Part shown: piece by piece, positions 4,494 to 11,671 of the stretch
How the letters are laid out: each line of letters starts with the position of its first letter
How positions within the stretch are numbered: position 1 is the stretch's first letter
DNA from: a bacterium
GTDB taxonomy: Bacteria; Vulcanimicrobiota; Xenobia; Xenobiales; Xenobiaceae
Direction of reading: 5' to 3'
Length of the DNA: 12,715 nt
Assembly (NCBI GenBank): GCA_017444165.1
Contig: JAFSXH010000055.1
Location: 1 to 12,715 of the forward strand
Notes under the pieces: generated by a model
Seen by the model: the letters and a program-made list of their open reading frames with translations, nothing else
Told to the model about the DNA's origin: nothing
Databases searched by the model: none
Program-made: the position numbers and the translations under genes

Positions 4494-7076
4494 ATGGTAC
4501 GCAGTGATCGTTTTACATTGAAGACTAGAGAAGCTTTGCAGAGTGCCGTTTCTCTGGCCCAGGAGAATAGTCATCAGAGTTTACAACCTTTGCATTTGCA
4601 GTTAGCCTTGCTCAATCAAGATGAGGGCATAGCTGGAGTAATTTTGCAGAAGATCGGGGTCTCTTTAGAACAGGTCAAGAGGGATACCCTTAGAGCTTTA
4701 GGTTCTCTGCCTAAAGTGCAGGGGGCGGGGAGTAACGTCTATTTAAGTGACCCTTTGAACGAACTTTTGGATGAGGCTTGGAAAGAAGCAGAGAGATTGA
4801 AAGATGAGTATCTCTCAGCTGAACACATTCTTTTGGCCCTCTCTGGCTGTAAAGATAAGGCTGGAGATATTTTGCGTGAGTATGGGGTCACCAAGGATAG
4901 GCTCTATCGCGTTCTGGTCGAGGTGCGCGGTACGCAGAGAGTGACGGATGAAAATCCTGAAGCCAAGTACGAAGCCCTCAGCCGTTACGGCAGAGATCTC
5001 ACCGATCTGGCCCGTCGCGGCAAATTGGATCCCGTTATCGGTCGTGACGAAGAGATTCGCCGCTGTATTCAAGTCCTCTCGCGCCGCACTAAGAATAACC
5101 CTGTTTTGATAGGTGAACCTGGTGTTGGTAAGACGGCTATCGTTGAAGGTTTGGCACGCAGGATTGTGGCTGGAGATGTTCCTGAGAGTTTGAAGGGGCG
5201 CAAGCTCTTCGCCTTGGATTTGGGAGCTTTGATAGCTGGTGCTAAGTATCGTGGTGAGTTTGAGGATCGCTTCAAGGCTGTTTTGAAAGAGATCACCTCT
5301 TCGGATGGACAGATAATCCTCTTTATAGATGAGTTGCATACTCTCGTTGGAGCGGGAGCGGCTGAAGGAGCGGTAGATGCGGCTAATATGCTCAAGCCCG
5401 CTTTGGCGCGTGGTGAGTTGCGCACGGTCGGAGCTACCACTTTGGACGAATACCGCAAGTATATCGAAAAGGATGCTGCTTTAGAGAGGCGTTTTCAGCC
5501 CGTTTACGTGGGTGAGCCTTCGGTTGAAGATTCTATAGCCATCTTGCGTGGACTTAAGGAGAAGTATGAGGTTCACCACGGTGTGCGCATTACCGACTCT
5601 GCTGTAGTGGCGGCAGTCACCCTTTCTAAACGCTACATTGCCGATCGTTTCTTGCCAGATAAAGCGGTCGATCTGATCGATGAGGCGGCTTCAAAGTTGC
5701 GCATTGAGATCGATTCTATGCCTCTGGAGATAGATGAGGTAGAGAGGCGCATCATCCAATTGGAGATCGAGCGTCAGGCTATGGCTAAAGAGAAGGATGA
5801 GGCCTCGCAGGAGCGTTTAGAGAAGTTAAACGCTGAGTTGGCTGAACTCAAAGAGAAGTCTACCTCTATGAAGGGGCGTTGGAACCTTGAAAAAGAGCAG
5901 ATCGAAAATATCAGAAAGTTGAAGGGGCAGTTAGAGGAGGCCGTCAACGAGGCTGAACAGGCGGAGAGGCGCGGCGATTTGACTAAGGTTGCCGAGTTGC
6001 GCTATGGCACTATGGCTACTTTAAAGAAAGAGATCGAACGTTCTACTGAACATCTCAAAGAGTTGCAGAAGAACGGCAAGTTCCTCAAAGAGCAGGTCGA
6101 GGAAGAGGATGTGGCTTCTATCGTGGCTAGATGGACGGGTATTCCCGTGACACGACTCTTGCAAGGCGAGATTGCTAAACTCGTCCACATGGAAGAGCAT
6201 TTACATGAGCGCGTAGTCGGTCAAGATGAGGCCGTCTCTGCCGTTTCTAAAGCTGTTCGCCGCTCTAGGGCTGGTGTATCCGATCCCAATCGTCCTGTAG
6301 GTGTCTTCCTCTTCTTAGGCCCGACTGGTGTAGGTAAAACGGAATTAGCTAGAACTTTGGCCGAATTTCTCTTCGATGATGAGAAGGCTATGGTGCGCTT
6401 AGATATGTCCGAATATCAAGAAAAGCATACTGTGGCTAGAATGATCGGAGCTCCTCCAGGATATGTAGGCTACGATGAGGGTGGTCAATTGACTGAAGCT
6501 GTCCGCCGCCGTCCGTATTCGGTTGTACTCTTCGATGAGATAGAGAAGGCTCACCCCGATGTCTTTAACGTGCTCTTGCAGGTTATGGATGATGGTCGTC
6601 TGACCGATGGACAGGGGCGCACGGTCGATTTCCGCAACACGATCATGGTTATGACCTCTAATGTCGGTTCTCAGTGGCTCTTAGAGCAGGATCTCAGTGC
6701 CGAAGAGATCGACAAGCGTATAGACGATACGCTGGCTTCCAACTTCAAGCCCGAATTCCTCAACCGTATCGATGAGATAATCCACTTTCACAGACTCGAC
6801 AAGTCAGTCTTGACTAAGATCGTCGATATTCAGATGCAGAATTTGGGTACTCGCTTGGCTGACAAACATATCAGCCTCGAATTGACCCCTGAAGCTAAAG
6901 AGTTCCTCTGTGAAGTCGGTTGTGATGAGGCGTTCGGAGCCAGACCGCTCAAGAGAGCGATCCAACACTATGTATTAGATGCACTCTCTTCGGAAATTTT
7001 GGAAGGTCATATCAAAGAGGATCAACATGTCAAGATTGATGTTGACAAGGAGAAGAAGGCGTTGAAATTCGACTGA
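4494..7076 (+). CDS. clpB: ATP-dependent disaggregase ClpB
   Basis: An 860-residue Hsp100 chaperone, matching the usual ~860. The hexamer threads aggregated proteins through its pore with DnaK help. In order are the N-terminal repeat domain (to about 150), the first AAA+ module with Walker A GEPGVGKT (207-214, Lys213), LFIDELHTLVGAG and pore loop GAKYRG, the coiled-coil middle domain (about 400-525, many Glu/Lys heptads), and the second AAA+ module with Walker A GPTGVGKT (609-616, Lys615), pore loop GYVGYDEGG and Walker B VVLFDEIEKAH. No ClpP-binding IGF/L tripeptide is seen, which fits ClpB rather than ClpA/C. ATG 4494 follows AGGGGTGA by 5 nt; the GTG at 4485 lies inside that site. A perfect TATAAT at 4449-4454 lies upstream without a clear -35, and no CIRCE or obvious sigma32 element was seen. 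Its 3' end overlaps the convergent tdk by 47 bp. Confidence 0.98.
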   Translation: MVRSDRFTLKTREALQSAVSLAQENSHQSLQPLHLQLALLNQDEGIAGVILQKIGVSLEQVKRDTLRALGSLPKVQGAGSNVYLSDPLNELLDEAWKEAERLKDEYLSAEHILLALSGCKDKAGDILREYGVTKDRLYRVLVEVRGTQRVTDENPEAKYEALSRYGRDLTDLARRGKLDPVIGRDEEIRRCIQVLSRRTKNNPVLIGEPGVGKTAIVEGLARRIVAGDVPESLKGRKLFALDLGALIAGAKYRGEFEDRFKAVLKEITSSDGQIILFIDELHTLVGAGAAEGAVDAANMLKPALARGELRTVGATTLDEYRKYIEKDAALERRFQPVYVGEPSVEDSIAILRGLKEKYEVHHGVRITDSAVVAAVTLSKRYIADRFLPDKAVDLIDEAASKLRIEIDSMPLEIDEVERRIIQLEIERQAMAKEKDEASQERLEKLNAELAELKEKSTSMKGRWNLEKEQIENIRKLKGQLEEAVNEAEQAERRGDLTKVAELRYGTMATLKKEIERSTEHLKELQKNGKFLKEQVEEEDVASIVARWTGIPVTRLLQGEIAKLVHMEEHLHERVVGQDEAVSAVSKAVRRSRAGVSDPNRPVGVFLFLGPTGVGKTELARTLAEFLFDDEKAMVRLDMSEYQEKHTVARMIGAPPGYVGYDEGGQLTEAVRRRPYSVVLFDEIEKAHPDVFNVLLQVMDDGRLTDGQGRTVDFRNTIMVMTSNVGSQWLLEQDLSAEEIDKRIDDTLASNFKPEFLNRIDEIIHFHRLDKSVLTKIVDIQMQNLGTRLADKHISLELTPEAKEFLCEVGCDEAFGARPLKRAIQHYVLDALSSEILEGHIKEDQHVKIDVDKEKKALKFD

Positions 7077-7710
7077 GGAGTTCTAGTTGAGGCACAGGGG
7101 AGGGGGTATCGTGAATATGGCCCCCTTCGATGAGCCGCTGGTGAGCTTCGTGGAGCTTCTGGTGGTAACACAGATAACAGACGGGTGAATACTCCTCATC
7201 TCCTAATTGGACGGTAGGCCCGTCTATAATAGCCTCCTCTTTAGAGTTATGGCGCAGGTTGAAGACGGCTTTGCGGTTGCAATAACGGCAGGTCGTCTTC
7301 ACTTCTTCTATGGAGTCGGCTAATTCCATCAATCTTCTGGAGCCTTCGAAAAGATGGCCCTGAAAGTCCGTGCGCAAGCCATAAGTTATGATAGGCAGAT
7401 TGAGAACGCGGGTCATATCGCGCAATTGTTCTATAACGAAAGGGCTCAAAAATTGGCACTCATCAACTAAAACGCAAGAGAGGCCGCGAAAAGAATCTAT
7501 ATCTAAAATGGTATCTTTTTCTACTAAAAGATCGGCTTCATGCTCTAAACCAGCACGCGATCTAATCATATTTTTACCAAAGCGCACATCTAAAGAGGGC
7601 TTGATAAGCAAAACTTTTTTGCCCTGTAAAACGTAATTATGACGCACCGCCAGGAGATTGAGGGTCTTAGCACTACCCATAGCTCCATAACGAAAATATA
7701 ACTTAGCCAT
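7030..7710 (-). CDS. tdk: Thymidine kinase (type II, TK1-like)
   Basis: The enzyme phosphorylates thymidine to dTMP in the pyrimidine salvage pathway. The 226-residue protein starts at ATG 7710 behind GGAAGAGA and opens MAKLYFRYGAM, as in the bacterial family. It shows a P-loop-like AMGSAKT (residues 10-16), the Walker B/catalytic VDECQF (Asp83, Glu84 the expected base), the nucleoside-binding YGLRTDFQG (110-118), and a structural zinc site from Cys141, Cys144, Cys178 and Cys181. The Gly normally before the P-loop Lys is Ala (Ala14). The C-terminal tail after the zinc site is roughly 25-30 residues longer than usual, and its end is read from the complement of the clpB 3' end. A hairpin with a T-run lies between it and the upstream AAA-ATPase gene. 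Confidence 0.95.
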   Translation of the reverse strand: MAKLYFRYGAMGSAKTLNLLAVRHNYVLQGKKVLLIKPSLDVRFGKNMIRSRAGLEHEADLLVEKDTILDIDSFRGLSCVLVDECQFLSPFVIEQLRDMTRVLNLPIITYGLRTDFQGHLFEGSRRLMELADSIEEVKTTCRYCNRKAVFNLRHNSKEEAIIDGPTVQLGDEEYSPVCYLCYHQKLHEAHQRLIEGGHIHDTPSPVPQLELLSRISTPSSPCQHQS

Positions 7711-7726
7711 TATAAATCTCTTCCTT

Positions 7727-7782
7727 AAAAAAATGCTAAAGTGGAAACGTGACGTTTTATCTTTCCTTCTGTCCACCTTTAG
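7727..7782 (-). terminator. Long-loop hairpin plus T-run between the AAA-ATPase gene and tdk
   Basis: On the minus strand CTAAAGGTGGA (7782-7772) pairs with TCCACTTTAG (7745-7736) with one bulge. After CA comes a run of seven T (7733-7727). The 26-nt loop contains most of a second inverted repeat, AAACGT-C-ACGTTT (7757-7745), which can only partly form together with the outer stem. It could end the transcript from 7817 or act as an attenuator in the tdk leader; the first is simpler. Confidence 0.45.
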
Positions 7783-7816
7783 AGAGAATGCGTAATTGAT
7801 AATTGTGAGACAAAAA

Positions 7817-9373
7817 TTAAGTAACAACTTGGTGATTCTCATCATCGGCAATTATCACAGCCGTAATGATCTTATAATTTTTATCCTCATAGCTTTTAGC
7901 GTAATCGCGCTCTAAAATTTGAGAATTGCCTTCAATTCTTTTTCTTTCTATTTCTGTAGATTGTTTGGCAAATTTAAATTCGAGGACTATTATAAGTTTC
8001 GGCAACTGTATCAATAGATCTGAACGTCCCTTATGTGTGTGAAGCTCTCCAAAAACATTTATTCCGGCTCCGCGAAGTAGCATTAAAAATAGGGAACGAT
8101 ACCAATATTCATCGCGTTTAGAAAAATCTTCATAAGGGATTCTCGCTAATGCTGTATTGTAAAGTTCTACAACTTTGAGTATATCTCCACTATTTAAAGC
8201 TTTCCATAATTCACTTCCTATAGTTATGTAACGTTCCACTTGATAAACGTTTTCAAGATACATCCGCGTTATCGACTTTAGAACTTCCATATTGGGATAA
8301 TCTAGAGTGATTTCATCGCCTTCCCATTTTTCTATGGTCAGGTAACCACTTTGGAATAAAAAACTCTCTGGTTTAGATCTTTCTATCTCATAACTGTCGG
8401 AAAAATCTGCGGAAACTCCTAAATGACGATACGTTTCAGGATCGGCTATAGAATGGGATCTCATGTAATTTACAATAAAAGTTGGAGAGCCAGAGATATA
8501 CCAATAATTTGATAATCTAGCTTTTTTGAGGCACTGCATTACAGAGAAAGGATTGTACAACTTCGTCTTCCCATCGAAGGAAAATCCATCATAATATTCT
8601 CTTAATTGTTTTAATAATTCACAGTTTTCAATATTCATTTTTAGAGAAGCATCATTGAGCCACTCTGCGAAATTGTCCTCAAGCTCAATTTGAGTATAAC
8701 CTACTATATCTCCATAACGCTCATCCATCGATATGTCTTCAAGGTTGTTCATGGCTGAAAATACTCCAACCTTGCTAAATTTCGATATACCCGTTATAAA
8801 TACGAAGCGCAGATATTTATCGCAACTTTTTAGAACGGTGTAAAATGACCTCAAAACTGAACGCATATCTTCAGCTTTGTTTAAATTATTTATGTTATCT
8901 AAAATAAATTTGTCGTATTCGTCTATTAAAATTACAACAGTTCCGTATCTTTCACCCAATGTGCGTATCAAATTTTTTAATGCAACTCCGCAAGTTGTAA
9001 TTTCTTGTATCTCTATGCCGTTCTCTCTGGCTATATTTTTTAATTCACGGATCAATGCTTCATTCAAGCTCAACGAATCTGTAACACCATCTAGACTGCT
9101 CATATCGAGCCTAATTACGCGACAAGGTTTTTCTTTTTGTCCTTTTACCCACTCTTCTGCCGAGAGTCCGTAAAATAATTCAGCCTTGCCGCTAAACATT
9201 GCCTCTAGGGTTGACAAAGTCAAAGATTTGCCAAAACGGCGAGGACGCGAAAGAAAATATCTGCGTCCATTTTTAATAAGATCAAGCAATCGCGCAGTCT
9301 TATCTACATAGAGAAGATTGTCTCTTCTCAGCATTTCAAAATCCTGTATTCCTATTGGCAATTCTTTCATCAT
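7817..9373 (-). CDS. AAA-ATPase-like protein with C-terminal PD-(D/E)XK nuclease-like domain (DUF1703 type)
   Basis: A 518-residue protein of the family with an N-terminal AAA-ATPase-like domain and a C-terminal DUF1703/PD-(D/E)XK domain, often multicopy in gut and host-associated bacteria. The typical opening LPIGIQDFEMLRRDNLLYVDKT is present at the N terminus (parts of residues 5-27). The P-loop is RPRRFGKS (43-50, Lys49) and Walker B is VILIDEYDKF (Asp151, Glu152). The nuclease-like core has Asp452 in GRSD and ExK as EFK (Glu465, Lys467). No membrane segment or signal peptide is evident. ATG 9373 was chosen because AGAGGT lies 12 nt upstream; an adjacent ATG at 9370 is possible. The biological role of the family is not established. 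By eye the gene is more AT-rich than its neighbours, and separates two core genes, consistent with acquisition. Confidence 0.85.
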   Translation of the reverse strand: MMKELPIGIQDFEMLRRDNLLYVDKTARLLDLIKNGRRYFLSRPRRFGKSLTLSTLEAMFSGKAELFYGLSAEEWVKGQKEKPCRVIRLDMSSLDGVTDSLSLNEALIRELKNIARENGIEIQEITTCGVALKNLIRTLGERYGTVVILIDEYDKFILDNINNLNKAEDMRSVLRSFYTVLKSCDKYLRFVFITGISKFSKVGVFSAMNNLEDISMDERYGDIVGYTQIELEDNFAEWLNDASLKMNIENCELLKQLREYYDGFSFDGKTKLYNPFSVMQCLKKARLSNYWYISGSPTFIVNYMRSHSIADPETYRHLGVSADFSDSYEIERSKPESFLFQSGYLTIEKWEGDEITLDYPNMEVLKSITRMYLENVYQVERYITIGSELWKALNSGDILKVVELYNTALARIPYEDFSKRDEYWYRSLFLMLLRGAGINVFGELHTHKGRSDLLIQLPKLIIVLEFKFAKQSTEIERKRIEGNSQILERDYAKSYEDKNYKIITAVIIADDENHQVVT

Positions 9374-9435
9374 TATAATTACAAACCTCTGATCCCTATT
9401 CTTAAAATAATCGACCCTCCCCCTATATTGGTGTG

Positions 9436-9463
9436 GTTTTATTAATTGTTGAAAGAATGTCAA
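9436..9463 (-). promoter_or_regulatory. Possible promoter for the AAA-ATPase-like gene
   Basis: On the minus strand a consensus TTGACA (9463-9458) is followed after 16 nt by TAAAAC (9441-9436), a four-of-six -10. The leader to ATG 9373 would be about 55 nt. It lies in the 150-bp divergent gap shared with pgi, for which no convincing promoter was found. Confidence 0.35.
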
Positions 9464-9523
9464 ACGCAACTAATAACGAAAGCCCGTTGCATCAAAAATT
9501 TTTTTGGGGGTCACCTAAAAAAG

Positions 9524-11110
9524 ATGAATACAAGTTGGAATAAATTTCAAGATCTCTTCTTTCACGATATAGAGACGGGCCTTTCTGTCGATGTCAGCCG
9601 TATGGGGTTAGATGATGAGTTTTTCAGCAAAATGGAAAAGCCCATGCAAAAAGCCTTCCAAGATATGAGCGAGCTAGAGCGCGGCTCTATTGCCAATCCC
9701 GATGAAAATCGTATGGTCGGCCATTACTGGTTGCGCAACTCTTCTTTAGCTCCTACAGAAGGGTTAAAGAAGGATATAGATGAGGCTTTCAATTCTGTTC
9801 TCGACTTTGCCACTAAGGTTCATGATGGTGTCATTAGACCCGAAAGGGGAGAGAGATTTACTAATATTCTCTCCATTGGCATCGGTGGTTCAGCCTTGGG
9901 CCCTGAATTTGTAGCCTCGGCCTTGAGTACTCCCGACAATCCTATGAAGATCTACTTCTTCGACAACACCGATCCTGACGGTATGGATCGCGTTTTGGCA
10001 GAGATCGGCAATGAGCTGTACCGCACCCTCTGTGTGGTTATCTCTAAATCTGGCGGCACAAAAGAGACGCGCAACGGCATGTTAGAGGCTCAGAATGCCT
10101 ATGATCGCGAGGGGCTCAACTTTGGCAAACACGCTGTGGCAATAACTGGTGTAAATAGCCAATTGGATAAGTACGCTAAAGCCAATGAGTGGTTAGCTAG
10201 ATTCCCCATGTGGGACTGGGTCGGTGGACGCACCTCCGAACTCTCAACAGTAGGTTTAGTGCCTGCCGCTTTGCAGGGGTTGGATATAGACGCTCTGATC
10301 CAAGGAGCCGCCGCCTGTGATATGCTCACTCGTGAACACATTGTCAAGAAGAATCCTGCCGCTCTCTTAGCGTTAGCTTGGTATAAGGCCACTAACGGCA
10401 AGGGTGAAAAGGATATGGTCATCCTCCCTTACTCCGATCGTCTCATGCTCTTCAGCCGTTATCTGCAACAGCTCATTATGGAATCTCTGGGCAAAGAGAA
10501 AGATCTCAGCGGTAAGATCGTCAATCAGGGCATCGCCGTTTATGGAAACAAGGGGAGTACGGATCAACACGCTTACGTTCAGCAACTCCGCGATGGTGTC
10601 AACAACTTCTTTGTGACTTTTATCGCCGTTTTGAAAGATCGTCAAGCTCCCTCTATGGAAGTTGAAGATGGAGTAACTAGCGGAGATTTCCTCTCTGGTT
10701 TCTGGCAGGGTACGCGGCAGGCTTTGAGTGAGAGTGGACGCGCTTCGCTCTTAATTACCATCCCTCAAGTTGATGCTTACACTATTGGATTGTTGATCGC
10801 TCTCTATGAGCGTGCTGTAGGCTTCTATGCCTCTTTGGTCAACATCAACGCTTATCACCAGCCTGGAGTGGAAGCTGGCAAGAAGGCCGCAGGCAAGATC
10901 TTAGAGCTCCAAGCTAAAGTGGCCGAAGCCCTCAAGGAGAGTGGCAAGTCTATGGATGCTGGAGAGATCGCTCAATATTTGGGCCACAGTGATCCTGAAG
11001 CTATCTTCCACATTGCTCGCCATTTGGCCGCCAATACGCGTTTAGGTGTGACTGCCGACAATTTGAGTGCTCAAGCTAAGTTTGTATATAACAAAAAGTT
11101 TGATTATTAG
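9524..11110 (+). CDS. pgi: Glucose-6-phosphate isomerase
   Basis: This cytoplasmic enzyme interconverts glucose-6-phosphate and fructose-6-phosphate in glycolysis and gluconeogenesis. The 528-residue protein has two SIS-type sugar-phosphate subdomains. The first carries SIGIGGSALG (GGS at 121-123); phosphate-binding SKSGGT is at 174-179; the first family signature appears as VGGRTSELSTVG (Gly234, Gly235, Arg236); the active-site region has TDQHAY; and the C-terminal signature is AYHQPGVEAGKK (Gln446 to Glu450, with Lys454). ATG 9524 was chosen because the protein from there looks family-like; the extra 26 residues from an upstream start do not. The ribosome binding site is poor (GGGGG at 9506-9510, 13 nt away). 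The gene diverges from the AAA-ATPase-like gene. No terminator separates it from the RNA promoter 6 nt after its stop, so read-through into that RNA is possible. Confidence 0.96.
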   Translation: MNTSWNKFQDLFFHDIETGLSVDVSRMGLDDEFFSKMEKPMQKAFQDMSELERGSIANPDENRMVGHYWLRNSSLAPTEGLKKDIDEAFNSVLDFATKVHDGVIRPERGERFTNILSIGIGGSALGPEFVASALSTPDNPMKIYFFDNTDPDGMDRVLAEIGNELYRTLCVVISKSGGTKETRNGMLEAQNAYDREGLNFGKHAVAITGVNSQLDKYAKANEWLARFPMWDWVGGRTSELSTVGLVPAALQGLDIDALIQGAAACDMLTREHIVKKNPAALLALAWYKATNGKGEKDMVILPYSDRLMLFSRYLQQLIMESLGKEKDLSGKIVNQGIAVYGNKGSTDQHAYVQQLRDGVNNFFVTFIAVLKDRQAPSMEVEDGVTSGDFLSGFWQGTRQALSESGRASLLITIPQVDAYTIGLLIALYERAVGFYASLVNINAYHQPGVEAGKKAAGKILELQAKVAEALKESGKSMDAGEIAQYLGHSDPEAIFHIARHLAANTRLGVTADNLSAQAKFVYNKKFDY

Positions 11111-11116
11111 TTTATC

Positions 11117-11145
11117 TTGCAAAGCTATAACTATTGCTGTACAAT
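11117..11145 (+). promoter_or_regulatory. Promoter immediately after pgi
   Basis: TTGCAA (11117-11122) and TACAAT (11140-11145) are 17 nt apart. No open reading frame follows on this strand; the sequence downstream is strongly self-complementary and ends in a terminator, so this probably drives a small RNA starting near 11151-11153. Confidence 0.5.
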
Positions 11146-11150
11146 ACCCC

Positions 11151-11381
11151 GCAAAAGTAAGCAGAACTTCGATTTCGAGGGACTGTGTAGGGGGCTTTTG
11201 GACAGCCCCTTGAGAATAAGGGTATCCTGATAGCTAACTCCTTCGGGATATGCTGTTAGGCGTTAGTCCATATACCAAACTTCTCGAGAATCTCCAGCTT
11301 CTATAAGCGGGAGAGATTCAATAGTTTGGGTATCTAAAAAAAAGAACCATCCGTTCAATCAAATCGGATGGCCATTTTTTT
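11151..11381 (+). ncRNA. Putative structured small RNA, family not recognised
   Basis: About 230 nt between a promoter and a terminator, with several clear hairpins and no credible reading frame. AGGGGGCT (11189-11196) pairs with AGCCCCTT (11204-11211). CTAAC (11234-11238) pairs with GTTAG (11255-11259), enclosing TCC-TTCG-GGA, a UUCG tetraloop. ATACCAAAC (11272-11280) pairs with GTTTGGGTAT (11324-11333), enclosing GAATCTCC (11288-11295) with GGGAGAGATTC and a GCTT-CTAT-AAGC tip. A competing long-range pair, GATTTCGAG (11171-11179) with CTCGAGAATC (11283-11292), excludes part of the last hairpin, so two folds are possible. Size and a promoter-to-terminator layout would suit a 6S-like RNA, but a closing stem joining the two ends was not found. 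tmRNA, RNase P and SRP motifs were not seen. Confidence 0.45.
11336..11381. terminator. Bidirectional rho-independent terminator
   Basis: The perfect 7-bp stem CCATCCG (11347-11353) and CGGATGG (11365-11371) encloses an 11-nt loop. On the plus strand it is followed by seven T (11375-11381), closing the putative small RNA. On the minus strand it is followed by TTC and eight T (complement of A 11336-11343), closing acpP, whose stop lies about 24 nt upstream. Confidence 0.85.
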
Positions 11382-11394
11382 ATAAAAATTATGT

Positions 11395-11646
11395 TTAGAT
11401 CTCAACGCCCAACTTAGCGCAAATGTAAGCAACAGCTTGCTCGACGGTGGTGATCTTCTCTTGATCCTCATCGGGAATTTCGATGTTGAAAGCGTTCTCA
11501 AACTCCATAACCATCTCGACTAGATCGAGAGAATCAGCTCCCAAGTTACCTGTAAAAGAAGCGGAACCAACTACGCTCTTTGGACTAATACCGAGTTGCT
11601 GAACTACTATTTCAACTACTTTGGCTGCAATTTCATCTTTATTCAT
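11395..11646 (-). CDS. acpP: Acyl carrier protein
   Basis: An 83-residue, very acidic, four-helix protein that carries growing fatty acyl chains on 4'-phosphopantetheine. The attachment site is Ser39 in GADSLDLVEMV, the canonical DSL motif. The length and the C-terminal helix (TTVEQAVAYICAKLG) are normal. ATG 11646 follows GGAGGT (11663-11658). It is the last gene of the minus-strand cluster, 25 nt after fabG, and is followed at once by a strong terminator. Its holo form is the partner of FabG next door. Confidence 0.97.
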   Translation of the reverse strand: MNKDEIAAKVVEIVVQQLGISPKSVVGSASFTGNLGADSLDLVEMVMEFENAFNIEIPDEDQEKITTVEQAVAYICAKLGVEI

Positions 11647-11671
11647 CTTAGTTAAAGACCTCCAACTAAAC

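Noticed and set aside
4815..5458. Long antisense reading frames inside clpB
   Set aside because: Shadows of the clpB codon pattern; the sense strand encodes a highly conserved domain.
10099..10645. Antisense and alternative frames inside pgi
   Set aside because: No family features or ribosome binding sites; they lie entirely within the conserved pgi gene.
11189..11260. Resemblance to a TPP riboswitch (TGAGA, then CCTGAT)
   Set aside because: The helix order and the conserved second half do not match, and no gene follows on that strand.
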